Part shown: positions 11,040-24,377 of the stretch, piece after piece
How the letters are laid out: each line of letters opens with the position of its first letter
How positions within the stretch are numbered: the first letter of the stretch is position 1
Source: Bursaphelenchus xylophilus
Taxonomy: Eukaryota > Nematoda > Chromadorea > Rhabditida > Aphelenchoididae
Length of the DNA: 64,000 bases
Direction: 5' to 3'
Assembly: GCA_904066235.2 (NCBI GenBank)
Contig: CAJFCV020000005.1
Location: 7,497,501-7,561,500, forward strand
The notes under the pieces: generated by a model
Told to the model about the DNA's origin: nothing
The model's input: the letters and a program-made list of their open reading frames with translations, nothing else
The model's database searches: none
Position numbers and translations under genes: made by a program

Positions 11040-12357
11040 ATGGATGTCTTCTTGACTAAATTCTCATCACTTTCCTACATTTACAACCTCATTTCGATAC
11101 CTGGATGTCTTTTGGAGGGGCTCTTTACTTTGTTGGTGCTATTTCACACCCCAAAAGATATGCTAATTTACAAGCACACAATGCTGAATACGTCTGTTTG
11201 GTCGCTTTTAATCATCGTTCATTTGACGCTGTTTTTTCGACCGGTTACATTTCTACCTCTCCCGATTTGCGCTGTAACCGGACTGGCCCAAGTTTTCGGC
11301 CGAACCTTTGCCTCTTGCCAGTTTCTGGTGGCCTTATTTCTAATCGCCAATAAAAGTATTTCTCTGTTTCTTTGTGTGGCGGCCAATTATGTCAGTTTGA
11401 CGTTCCCACTCTACATAAGAACCATGACGTATCGAAAAGGAATCATGATTTTCTCCGCGTTTCATAGTGTTGTGTCGCTGTTGATGTTGTTGTCAGCGTA
11501 CATGTCTTATGCCGATAGAGAGGCGCTAAATCGGGTAAGTAAAGTGGATAAGAAGAATTCCTTTTTGATGAGGCTATACTGAAAAAACTTGACAAAGTTT
11601 AAATTAGAATTCATTCTTTTGGTTATAATGTTTCAAACATTTTTTGCAAGGAAATCTCACAAGTTTTACAGCGCCATGGAAAACCAATTGCACTATTATT
11701 ATAACTCTATCTTTAGCATGAAATAGTGAACAAGCTCCAAATGATGTACCCCTACAATTACGACGACATTTTAAGCATCACCAACAACTCTGTTGTCATC
11801 GGAGTCAGGCGGAACTCGCTGGTTTCGTTTTCCTCCGGTTTTTTTCTTTTCCTCTCCACTCTTTGCATTGTTCTCTCCCTCACTCTAACCTTCCTCTCTG
11901 TCAAAACTTTGAATCGCTCTATGACGCGTCGCCCTTCCCATTCTTTTATCACCCTGAGGCGGCGTCTGAAGATCATGTTAATTGAGCGATCTATAGTCCC
12001 CATTCTAACGTACTCACTGCCAATTACAATCGCTGTAGCGATTATTCATTTCGATCTTATCGAAGTATCGGGATGGATTCAATGGCTGATTTTGACGTCA
12101 ATTGCATCGCCGTTGATTTGTAATACGATTGTAATGGGTACGCTGGAACCATTCAGAAAAGTGATGAGGAAGGTGTTGAACTTGGAATGGAAGGTGCTGT
12201 TCAAGGAGAACTCTTCGGGTGAGTTTTTTTCTGGTGTTTGGAGAGAAAGATTGCTGCACTACATTTCTCGGTTTGCAAAAAAACATTCTAGTCATCAATA
12301 TCGCAATTTTTTCGGTTGTTTGCAGATCCCGCCGAGATATTCGACAAAGACCATTGA
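11040..12357 (+). CDS. SRH-like seven-transmembrane chemoreceptor (Str superfamily)
   Basis: Three exons (11040-11534, 11717-12218, 12326-12357) give 342 aa with about seven hydrophobic segments. The start shows the SRH pattern: a helix containing ISIPGCLLEGLFTLLVLF, then HTPKDM and YKHTMLNTS, then a second helix and a Pro-rich extracellular loop. Later helices include LTFLSVKTLNRSM before a basic intracellular loop (RRRLKIMLIERS), and the TM7 end is CNTIVMGTLEPFR, close to the usual SRH finish. Such receptors sit in sensory cilia and detect odorants or pheromones; the ligand is unknown. The ATG at 11040 precedes TM1 directly; an in-frame extension upstream lacks support. A downstream AATAAA-like signal lies near 12409. 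Confidence 0.82.
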
Positions 12358-12971
12358 TAAAAGAAAAATTTGTTGGAATTGTCATCAATTTTTTTAACAG
12401 ATTTTTTCTAATAAACTTAATTTTATGCTAGGTGGTTACGGCCGGCCTTTCAAAAACTTTCCGCCCGGGCTTTTGATTTGTTCTTTTCGAATGAAAATTA
12501 AACTTTACCGCCTTTTTGTTTTTGAAAAGGTGAAACTTTTGAACCTTTACTCTTTTTTGGCCTTAAAAATTCGGCGGTTTCTGCAAAGCGAACACTAAAA
12601 AATCTCGAAAAGCCCTTGGTCTACACGATTTAATCTTTTCGCAATCAATAGTTTCATCTGAATTAAAGCGCCGCCCTGACTTATGTATAGTGATATCAGC
12701 CTACATTTAATTTCCCCCTCTAATCTTACTTCAGCGAAATTGCAGCTGAAATGTCATCGGAAACGCCGCCTGTTACCTATGTCACTTATTGTCAAAATTA
12801 ACGCAGCAAGTTATTGTATTTTCCTCATTAATTCGTTCTTAACCCTACAATAATAAAAAATTTCAGATTCCGAGCTCCGCCGTAATCCCTTCAGTATTAT
12901 AATCTGGCCAATGTCTCCACTTCCAAGCCGTGCTCGACTAAACGTCATCAAATAAGAAGGATAATATTTAT
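12358..12971. other. Convergent intergenic region
   Basis: About 0.6 kb lies between the 3' ends of the SRH-like receptor and the PLD3-like gene. I see no coding or structured feature. Confidence 0.5.
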
Positions 12972-15187
12972 TTATTTCAAATCAGTAGCATATTCTGAGT
13001 CCCAATCCCTCTCGAAGATCTCTCGCAAATCTTTTACAATTTTACTTTCGGTCCGCGCGTCCTCACTTTTCATTACGATCGAAACTCCGCCGGTGTTTAT
13101 GAAGTAGTCTGCCGACCAGTTCGATGTGCCTGTGGATGATATGTTGTACTCGGTGTTAAAAATAGATAAAAATTTTCGAACTTTGAATAATTTTTCAAAC
13201 CAAAAATAATTTTTTTGATGCTTTTCGATAACAAATACCAAAATTTTCAAAATTATTTTGAAATTTTCAGAAAAAATCTGGGGACATAAAATTTGAAATT
13301 CAAATTTTTTAACGAAAGAAACTTACAAACAGTCGCCGTGTAATCAGAAATCATATACTTGGCGTGATTGACCCTCGTGTATGGAATGGTAACATTATAC
13401 GGTGGGACTTGGAACACCTTCACTTGAATCGACCCCTTTGTCCCTTCCTTGCATTTCTTGGCGTTTCTGTCAAAATCACAAGGCAATGTGGAATCCAGCG
13501 CTGTTAACGACCTCAGATGCGCCATGACGGCGGCCCGAGTTGAAGGCCACTTGCTGATTAAGATTCGGACCTGAACACGTCGATCGTAGGCAGCTCTTCT
13601 CAGGGCGTCGTCGATGTTGGGCCAGTAACTAAAATTGTTTCTATAATCGATTCAGCAGTCATCGGTTAGCTCCGATGTATCGCGATCTCTATTTCCTTCT
13701 CTTCAGCAAATTTAAGTACGAAATCACAAGATATAGGCGTCGCAACTTCCTACTCTGAATTGATCTCTGGTATAACACCATAAAATACTTGGGTGTGGCA
13801 TCCAACATTTGATACGCCCTATTTTCCGCGGACCACAAAAGTCATCAAATCATAATACAAAAGCTGCACAAGGAACTTACTAATTGTGGGGATTATAAAA
13901 GGTGGCCGGGGCATAGTCCATAACTGATATGTAGACATATTTTGTAGCAGCATCGATGTTGCGAACAATCGTTTCTCCGTCATGCTCCCTACCGACAGGG
14001 GCAAAGCTTGGAGGGGAGGTCTGAAAACAATATATGCATTATTTATAATTTTTTGCGTTCAAAAACCTCAAAAGCTGGAGTTTTGGTTATTTCCAAGCAT
14101 GAAACCAAAGCGACTTCTACAAAAAACTTACAGTAAGATACATCAAGGCGTTTTCTCCCTCAACCCTTGCTGAAATTGGGTTTCTCTCGTTGTTTGGCAC
14201 GGCATAATCAGCCGGCCAAATCCCGGGAACTCTTGCTCCTGGCACTCCAAGAGTCCAATAGACTTCAAAAATATTCTTGAGATCGGCCGCCACACATGGG
14301 CAATCTCTGATCAAAACCCCCATCTCTTTCACCTAAAACAATATAAATTTATTCACAAATTATGTTTTAGAGGTCCCAATAAAGTTACCTGAGTAAGTGC
14401 TCTCCAGTCATGATTTGCTGAGCCCAGATATAAATCCCTGTCATCAATAATCCAGAATTTTGTATGAAGAATTCCAGCTCCGACCAAGGCGGTGAAATTA
14501 AGTGATCGAACCTCGGCCAAGCCGGCTTTGGCAAGGTCGACAGTCTCTGGAAAGACTCCTCGATTCCCATCTTGAGCTATCCGGAGTTTAACTCCTTTGC
14601 TAGCCACTTCTTTCAGTTTGTTGTAGACATCTTCTCCCTAAAGTCAACAGCCAATGCCAAGAATAATAGAAAAAGTCTCTAAAACGTTGTAATCTTACTT
14701 CTTTAGCACTAGGGTCATTATCGGTAAAATTATTTCCAGTATTTTTAACCAGTAGTGACCAATACATAGTACCAATATCGATCGATTTATTGGCTGAATC
14801 CATCAATTCCATCCAAGATTCATACGTTGATCTGAGTCGTTTTACCTTCAGACCTTCGTATAATCCAACGGGTAATGACTCCACTAGCTCATATTTGCAC
14901 TGATCGCCACAAGGGACCAGTGGCGGGATCACCGGCGTTAATGTTGTAGTAAGTGGAGCTGGTGTTGTTGTACCAACTTTCTCGTCATGTTTATCGATAT
15001 TCGGCTTCACACCAACAAAATAGGCCTAAAATGAATTTATTGGGATAATAAGAAAATCTAAACGCTATAAAAAAAACTTTTGACACTAGTTATATTGCAC
15101 TTGGTTCCTTACTGTAAGCCAGACCGAAGAGGTAGCCAAAAAAGTAATTAAAACACTGGTAATAACCAAAACTGTTTTAGACGCCAT
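12972..15187 (-). CDS. PLD3-like phospholipase D-family protein
   Basis: Seven exons (15187-15113, 15025-14699, 14637-14389, 14332-14132, 14020-13881, 13628-13331, 13148-12972) give 488 aa, matching the ~490 aa of PLD3/PLD4. A hydrophobic signal anchor occupies about residues 5-30. Both HKD half-sites are intact: HTKFWIID (H192, K194, D199) followed by LGSANHDWR, and HAKYMISD (H419, K421, D426) followed by GTSNWSADYF. YWPNIDDALRRAAYDRRVQV and the C-terminal ERDWDSEYATDL are PLD3 signatures. PLD3/4 act in lysosomes as 5'-3' single-strand nucleases; the same is inferred here. Exon 6 ends at a GTTTGT donor, chosen over GTAAGT four bases on because only it keeps frame. The gene shares its upstream region with the divergent sirtuin. 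Confidence 0.9.
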
Positions 15188-15730
15188 TCTCAATAAACTA
15201 AAAACACATTGGAGACCAATATCAATGCTTAAAAAGTAGTATTTTAATTCCAAATCGCAGCTTTAATAGACAAATTTTTTTGGTCTCTTATCAGATATGA
15301 ATTACGATTTGGAAATTGTCAGAGAATTCTTTGTTGAAATGAAACTTGTAGTATAATTGTGCTTATGTTAGAGATTTTTTAGTTCACTGAATTTGTTATT
15401 TTTATTTTTTGTTTGTATAAGTATCAAAAAAGAGAGAGAAAGAGCAAGTTGGAAATTGATAAAAAGAAGATTACTTTGCAGCAGAAATTTGTTCAAAAGG
15501 CGTATTACCCTCTAAAGACATTAGAGAAAGAACGATTTGCGATTGGCCAAGAAAGTATTACATATTTTTCGACACATTTTATATTACACATGAGACCAGA
15601 CGTTTTTCATGAAAAAATCTTACAAAGAAATATTATAAATACAAGCTTACTATTGCCAACGGGCAATTGGAGGATGTTAGTGCCAGAAAGGTCCTAGAAT
15701 ATTCAAATTCACAAAATTCCGACAACTGTA
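15188..15730. other. Upstream region of PLD3-like gene
   Basis: No gene is supported. A 94-codon frame (15413-15697) is Lys-rich and looks non-coding. A copy of the dispersed 17-bp motif is at 15580-15596. Confidence 0.45.
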
Positions 15731-16197
15731 CAGGGGTGGTCAGCGGGCCGGGCTGGCCCGGCCCGGCCCAAACGGGCCGGCCGGCCTCAAAAATGGAAAT
15801 TGACAAACGGGCCGGGCCCGTCTAAAATACAATGCCAAACCGTTGGCATTCATTGTTTTCGCGCCGGGAAAATTAATTGATGTTGTTATAGTTGCTGTTT
15901 CTCAAGTTCTAAAACGTTTACAAGTCTATAGTTCAATTATAGAACCACAAAACTATCACATTGATCCTTTACTAGCTAGATCAACGCCTTTTTTGCCTCA
16001 GTTTAGATCCCGAGCCTGGGCGCAGTTCGCAGAACCCTCTATAGACGGGCCTGCACGGGCCGGGCCGGGCCAGGCCCGTCACGGGCCGGGCCGGGCCGGG
16101 CCTGGAAAAAGACTAGACGGGCCGGGCCGGGCCGGTCAATTAGACGGGCCGGGCCGCGGGCCGAAAATCGGAAAAATAGGGTCCCTGACCACCCCTG
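15731..16197 (+). mobile_element. Non-autonomous hAT element (copy A), perfect 8-bp TSD
   Basis: The 467-bp element has termini CAGGGGTGGTCAG ... CTGACCACCCCTG and is flanked by the exact 8-bp repeat CAACTGTA (15723-15730 and 16198-16205), which is the hAT hallmark. GC-rich runs of GGGCCGGGCC lie at both ends and an AT-richer core has no transposase. Copy B lies inverted at 23908-24369 and is highly similar. It sits between the PLD3-like and sirtuin genes, 144 bp upstream of the sirtuin ATG. Confidence 0.93.
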
Positions 16198-16341
16198 CAA
16201 CTGTAATATCAGGGAAACACTTGACCCAAGGTGTCATAACTCGCATTTTTCTCAAATGATCTCCATCCCGAGATTTTTCTCTTTTGTCCAGCCGAATTGG
16301 TTTTTATTTGTGTTGTCGATTGGAACATCAAATTGAAAAAC

Positions 16342-18173
<1,832 letters not shown>

Positions 18174-18288
18174 AAATTAGCAAGTGCTAAGACTCATGTT
18201 TATAATATAAATATTTTATTTTACAAGTAAATATTTGATGAAAACAAAAACGCCCATAAATATTGCTGAAAATATTGAAAATGATATG

Positions 18289-20055
18289 TCATCGAAGAAT
18301 GACTGAGTGTTTAAAGTTCAAATACCGAATCAGCCGGGCCTCCCGATCCGTAATCCCCGTGAAACCGAGCAATCTTTTGGGCATGGGAAGAAACTTGGAA
18401 TTGATTGTGCTCATTGGAACGACGGTTAAGTCCAACGCCGAGGAGGTCAGCACTTTGACACCAACGGTTTGCATACAACTAAAATAAGGTACAATTTTAG
18501 AAAAAGTTGAGGAATCGGACAAACTTAATATAAATTGTTGTCAAAGATGGAAATATATTGACTTGTAAGACAACATACCTGCTTAACAAGCTTATTGGAT
18601 CAGGGTGTGACTCGTATTTGCATGCAGTATCATTTAAATATCCCTTCTTGATAAAGTGTTTCGCTGCGGAATTAGAGATGACAAGGATTTCCTCGGCGTT
18701 TAGCTGAAATTTCAAATGTAACTTTAGTTTTTTTTTCAAATTTAGTAAGATGATTTTTGATTTCAGATACAATTGTGACATATTACAATGAAATTCACTT
18801 GTGTAACATTAAAAAATCCCATTTCAAAGATATCCAACGGAATTTCAGAGATTAAAATTCTACGACATTCAGTTATTTGCAATGCAATGTAAACAACCAT
18901 TGGAAACTTCAATTACGGATAACAATTGGCCTTGTGACGTCGACCAATTCCTTGTCAACAAAATTTAATCCCCCGTTTTGAGTGAAAAAACTGATAAAAG
19001 CAGACAAAAGGGATTGGAATCCAAGGCCCACCTTATTACTATCGAATCTGATAAGATACGGCTTTCTTGGGTCCAATCTGGACAAAACTCCGCGCAAAGT
19101 GGGAACACTGATGAAGATGGAGGTCCGAGAGATGAGATTCCACTCCAAGTTGAGGTCATTTACCCGTTTTATCATCTGAAGGAATCGCCAGAAACCCGGG
19201 TTGGAGATCCGATCGAAATGATTGAATAAAGTGAGATAAGGCGCTTCCAGATCGAGGGATCTGGACGAATCCAGCTCAACACGGTCACATTCGTGAAGCC
19301 AGGTGTCGTTTAGAGTCTGGTAGTCTTGCTGAAAGCGATTTTAGAGGCGAAAGTTGCGAAAATTTTATTTTCTTAAGGATTTTACAACCACTGAGTGTCT
19401 AATATGTCTCAAATCTCACCTGTAAAAAGCTCTCGGTCCCGTCGACATCCACAAAACATCCCAAAAATCCTCGATTTACAGAAGTGTCCAGTTGTTGCGA
19501 AATCTTTGGAGGCTCAGAAATGTAATGCAAAAACCTGTAGATTGGAAAATTAATGCATGTTTGAGTACTCAAATGCGTGACAAATTTTTTGTACTATAGA
19601 AAAACAAGTGATAATTGGCGCACTTTGAATAGTGAGCTCCGAACCACAAATTACGAGTAATTACGATACAAAAACGGTAATTATTATGGCTAATTACATA
19701 CATTCATCGTGGTATTTGAAAAAATTGTAAAAGTTAGTAGTTGGTATAAATTTAAACTGCGATCAAAAAGGGAAACAATTATAATCAAAATGAATTTTGA
19801 GTAGGAAAGATGAAAGTAAATTTTAAAAAGTAATGCAACTTACTCTCGAAACTCGTCGTTACTTTGTATCCTGAAAATACTTTTGGAGTAATGCCGAACC
19901 AAGAACATGTAGATCAAGGTGACCACCATGATGATCACCAGGCCCGCCTGGATGCACGCTTTCACCGGGAATCCACATTTGGTCGGGATACCCGGAGGCT
20001 GCGGAGAGTTGGGATTGGACTTGACTGATAACAGAGGACTGGTATGCACCGTCAT
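18289..20055 (-). CDS. Cosmc-like (C1GALT1C1-type) divergent GT31-fold protein
   Basis: Five exons (20055-19844, 19534-19420, 19328-19032, 18703-18579, 18478-18289) give 312 aa, close to Cosmc's ~318. It is a type II membrane protein with a TM helix at about residues 33-53. The segment EWNLISRTSIFISVPTLRG, then LSRLDPRKPYL, aligns with the GT31 block that normally holds the DDD/DxD metal motif; here the position reads ISRTS (175-179), so no acidic triad. LVISNSAAKHF and HPDPISLLSCMQTVGVK match the later acceptor-side blocks. Loss of DxD with retained fold is the pattern of Cosmc, the ER chaperone for core-1 galactosyltransferase. A catalytically dead GT31 paralogue of other function is the alternative. 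The exon-3 donor (AAG|GTGGGC) was chosen for frame. Confidence 0.6.
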
Positions 20056-22514
20056 CCTACATTATTTTAGCATCGTTCTGGGAGAGGAAGATGAGGGAAT
20101 TGAGCTGAGATTTGCGGGGAATAAGGGGGGATTTGGCTGAAAATCGGGTTAAATGGGGGAAAATTGATTTGTTTTAGGATAAGTCTCGCGGAAAACAAAT
20201 ATTAAAAAAACTGGCAAAACAATTTATTTGCAATTTCCAGATTTTGACTCCATTTGTAAGAAATGGAATATTTGTGTAGTAAAATTTACTGAAATATCAA
20301 ATGTTTTACAGTCGGAAGTTGTAAAAAAAAGCGATTTTTGGAATGAAAGGTCTGTTCGAAGTGGGATGTACCATCTTCGATTTTTCCAAACAAAATTCAG
20401 TGCACTTTTTGTGAAAAATAGCCCGAAACGCCCCCAAAATACCTGTCTGTCAAGCACAAAAAATAATGATGTGATTCCTTCCCACCTCGTTCACATTCTC
20501 ACCCTCAATGAGAAAAGAACTCGTTTAGTGAAAATGTCGGTATTAATTTTGATGATTACAATATCCCATATGAGGGTTTCTTTCGGAAAAGCCGTCTTTT
20601 TTCCCAAAAAATTCGTTTATTGTCGCCATAAATCTGTTTGACGAAACACGTTTAAAACTACGGAATACGCAAATGTCTTCCGGCCACGGCGCGATGATGA
20701 AACGAAACCGGCCAGATTGGGTTTCACAGATTTGGCCGAAGCAATCTTTCCTCTTTGTCTGACGGAAAGAGAGGTGTTCCAAAGTAGAAAAGAAACGGAA
20801 AAGGAAGCAGGTATCAACGGAAGAAATAGGATTTTTTGAATGATTTAAGAAAATTGAAATTGACTTACAATAAAAATTTATTTTTTTGTCCCTAAATTTT
20901 CTTTAAGTTTTGGTCCGAAAGAAAAAATCGTTTTTTGCTATTTCTTTTCGAACCATGCTCGGAAAAAATGCTTTTTTAGACGTCGTATGTTCCTCGAACA
21001 CACAGTAAATTTGCGGTTCAAACATCGCAAAAATAATTTTTTGATGACTCCACTGTAATTCAGGTACGTTGTGGGAAATATTTTCTTTATAGTAATGGCT
21101 GACTTAGCCTCTTACTTTTACATAATCGACCAAAAAAAGCGAGCAAGACACATTTACATCCCCATAAAGACAAAAAAATTATCCGCCAGCGGTGAAAGCT
21201 GTGGCTTTATCAGTATTGACAGTTCTAAAAGCGTTAAGAACAAATTTCCCAAGTTTTGTTGACTTTTTCTTTTATAATACGATTTTTTACAACTCATTAA
21301 AATTGTAAACCGTCGGATATTTAATGAGGAAAAAGGAATTACCAGATTTCTCATTACTTTTTAGCCCCTAGCTTCACAAACCGTCGAATACTCGTTACAA
21401 TTGTCTGAAAAATAATCCAGTAAAGAAAATCTCCGGAAAAATTGGCGAAAGTAAATTAAGAGAGCGATTAGGAAGCCGTACGAAGTAAAAAGGAGGCCAT
21501 GACAACCAGTGGTTCGAAAACTGAAGGTAAAGTCGAAAACAGGTAGAAAAGGCGGGGGGAGGGGTGAGGAGGAAGTTTGGCCCTAATTGGAGGTACACAA
21601 CATACAACAAGACGTGTGTTTTGTCCGTTTTGTAGGGGAATCGGAAGTAAATGAGATGTAGATGGGTGGGAAATGGGATAAGGCATCAGGTTTAGATTTT
21701 AAATGATACTGAGGCAAGTGCAAAATTAAAATATACGAAAAGACTTTGGTTAAAAATTAAGCCGATAGACGAAAATATTATGGATTTACAATATTTGGGA
21801 TATCATTTTACACCGATTTTATGGCCTTTTCAGGGCCATTTTTATATTATCCATGACCTCAAAATTCTGAAACAATAATCTAGAATAAAAATTTCATTAT
21901 GAAACTTTTTCGAAAATTTTATATTTTCTTTCCAAAAGATCCATCCTCAAAATATGTAGAATCACCAACTAATACCTGACATTCAGGTCTCTACGCACAG
22001 AAAAATTCCCATAAAGCCAAAAAGTATCGGAATTTTTATTGGCCGTCCAAACATTCCCCATCCATAATATTGGCGGTTGTCTGGAAACCGATGGAGTAAT
22101 GGGGTGTTGTGGCGAGATAGCGGGATTAATAAATAAAAGGGCTTGTGAACGTTGGTCATTACGATTTCCAGGACATAAAGTTGATTTTTCGTAGGAAAAA
22201 ATTGTCTAAATTAAGGGATTATTTGAAAAATTATAAAAATTTTGAAACCCTCAGACCAATTGTCATCAGTTTCAAATCAAAATTCCCACTCCAGCCTTTA
22301 TTATCCACCACGTGTATTTTCCGGCTTGCACCCATTTTAGATGAAGTCATGAAATCAGAAAAGCCAAATGGGCCATGCAATCTCGCCTTTAATATACCTG
22401 TTTTCCTCGTGGAGAGTAATTTCTGGCGACCTCACAGGATTTTGGCCAAAAATGAAATTGTTTATGACCCTAGGAAATGTGTTGCTTTCGGAGGGTTTTG
22501 GCACAAAAATAGTA
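20056..22514. other. Gene-poor region upstream of Cosmc-like gene
   Basis: Open frames up to 137 codons occur (for example 20228-20641), but none has recognisable domains or splice partners. A copy of the 17-bp dispersed motif is at 21843-21859. Confidence 0.45.
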
Positions 22515-22669
22515 TCAGTCTGTCGGAAAAATAACGGCGGATCGTCGCAGCAAAATGTCTCGCCTCGCCGCTATCGCGCACCAAATCCCAAGCCGCGGCT
22601 TGCAGTCACAAAGCGATGATGAGCGATTCCGAGGCGCGACGATCCGCCGTTATTTTCCCGACAGACTGA
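22515..22669. mobile_element. 155-bp MITE with 34-bp inverted repeats, TA-flanked
   Basis: The ends TCAGTCTGTCGG(A/G)AAAATAACGGCG... are inverted with a single mismatch over about 34 bp. TA flanks both ends (22513-22514, 22670-22671). The short GC-rich interior cannot code for a transposase. The class is uncertain; TA flanks suggest a Tc1/mariner-type mobiliser. Confidence 0.82.
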
Positions 22670-23438
22670 TAAAAAAAGTTGTACTCTGCGGACAAAAAAA
22701 ATTTATGTGTAACAAAGTTGGAATAAAAATGGCTGTAAAATTTAAGAAGTAGTACACATAAAGTGTATAAACAAAGTCTTGGCCCTGTAATCTCTCAGCA
22801 AACCGTGTAAATATCAGGTAATCTCTCTTTATAACATTCTCAACCCTCATGCCTTCATAATTCTCCTATCGTTATGCCCTCAGGGTTTTATCGAGAGTCT
22901 TTGGGTAATGGCCTAACCAATAATTTAGGCCAAAATTGTATATGTAGAAAGGTGGTCAAAGAAATATATTATTACAATTAGAAATGGAACTTTCGAATAA
23001 TTTTAGTGTTGATACCAGCAATACGACGTTTAAACGGGCATTAATAATACTATATTACAAGGTACGAATGAATTTGTAATCCAAGAAAACGTCTCAAGTT
23101 TCAGAGACGTAAAATGATTTCGATAAAACAATGTAGACCAAAACATTAGTATGTAAATTTTTGGTTTATATGTAAATCTTTAATAACTGTTTGCATTTCT
23201 GATGGGCGAATTATTTTGCTGTGGAAAGGTTCATTCGGTATTTGAATTGGAAATTGCAGACAGTGGTTTAATAATCGGTGAGCAGCTGAGAATTAATGTA
23301 AACTTTTTTGCATAAATAAAGGCTTCCGCTGGGAAAATAACAGAATCCTGAGGGGTTCTAACGAGTTCGTGGAATTTGCAAGGCTTCGGTCTGCAAAAAT
23401 TTTTGAGGATTTTTTAAAAAATTGGGAATTTTTTACTA

Positions 23439-23653
23439 CAGTGAGGGACCGGATCCAGTGGCAAAAAACGTCTCCAAACCCTTCCCTTCTCTTGGCTAAA
23501 AAACTCCGCTTTGAAAAGCCCGCCTTGAAGGAAAGGGCGCGCTTTTCAAAACGGAGTTTTTTAGCTTAGAGAAGGGAAGGGTTTGGAGACGTTTTGGTCC
23601 CTTCCGGGATGCAAAGTGGGACGTTCTTCGCCACTGGATCCGGTCCCTCACTG
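23439..23653. mobile_element. 215-bp MITE with long inverted repeats, TA-flanked
   Basis: The ends CAGTGAGGGACCGGATCCAG are perfect inverted repeats flanked by TA (23437-23438, 23654-23655). The arms continue to near the centre (ACGTCTCCAAACCCTTCCCT and its complement), except for about 38 bp present only in the right arm. It is non-coding and Tc1/mariner-like by its target site. Confidence 0.87.
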
Positions 23654-23907
23654 TATGTGATTTAGATACCTCAAATTTGAGTTGATCGCTATTGTTCTAA
23701 CATACACGAGAGTTTGACTGGACATGGGCTTAAATTCCTATAATGTTTAGGTCAAGTTGAATATAATGTTTAGGTCAACGCAGAGTAGAAAATGTCCCCA
23801 AGAATAAAAAAGTAATGAGTCCAACTCGTTTTTCCTCCGATCGGCTCTCCATATTTTGCATGATCTCTAGAAAAAATAGAAGAAAACTTCATACCAAAAA
23901 TGGCAAT
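23654..23907. other. Spacer between two MITEs
   Basis: It contains a short direct repeat (TATAATGTTTAGGTCAA twice, near 23737-23777) and no gene. Confidence 0.4.
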
Positions 23908-24369
23908 CAGGGGTGGTCAGCGGACCCTATTTTTCCGATTTTCGGCCCGCGGCCCGGCCCGTCTAATTACCGGCCCGGCCCGTCTAGTCTTTTTCCAGGC
24001 CCGGCCCGGCCCGGCCCGTGCAGGCCCGTTTATAGAGGGTTCTGCGAACTGCGCCCAAGCTTGGGATCTAAACTTAGGCAAAAAAGGCGTTGATATAGCT
24101 AGTAAAAGATCAATGTGATAGTTTTGTGGTTTTATAATGGAACTATAGACTTGTAAACGTTTTAGAACTTGAGAAACAGCAACTATAACAGCATCAATTA
24201 ATTTTCCCGGCGCGAAAACAATGAATGCCAACGGCTTGGCATTGTAATTTAGACGGGCCGGGCCGGAAAAAACCCCAGGCCCGCGGCCCGGCCCGGCCTG
24301 GCCCGTGACGGGCCCGGCCCGTTTGTAATTTTCCATTTTTGAGCCCGGCCGGCCCACTGACCACCCCTG
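23908..24369 (-). mobile_element. Non-autonomous hAT element (copy B), perfect 8-bp TSD
   Basis: The 462-bp element has the same CAGGGGTGGTCAG termini and GC-rich subterminal runs as copy A, in reverse orientation. The flanking 8-bp duplication is ATGGCAAT (23900-23907, 24370-24377). Core sequence (for example GCGCCGGGAAAATTAATTGA in copy A) is shared with few differences. It is a separate insertion event from copy A because the target sequences differ. Confidence 0.93.
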
Positions 24370-24377
24370 ATGGCAAT

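Noticed and set aside
15843..16259. 138-codon frame rich in Gly/Pro/Arg/Ala, with a mirror copy at 23917-24399
   Set aside because: It is the GGGCCGGGCC-rich hAT element read as protein.
20228..20641. 137-codon plus frame
   Set aside because: No recognisable features, no good start or splice context, in a gene-poor repeat-bearing region.
22145..22534. 129-codon plus frame
   Set aside because: Its 3' end runs into the 22515 MITE, and no homology or splice context is seen.
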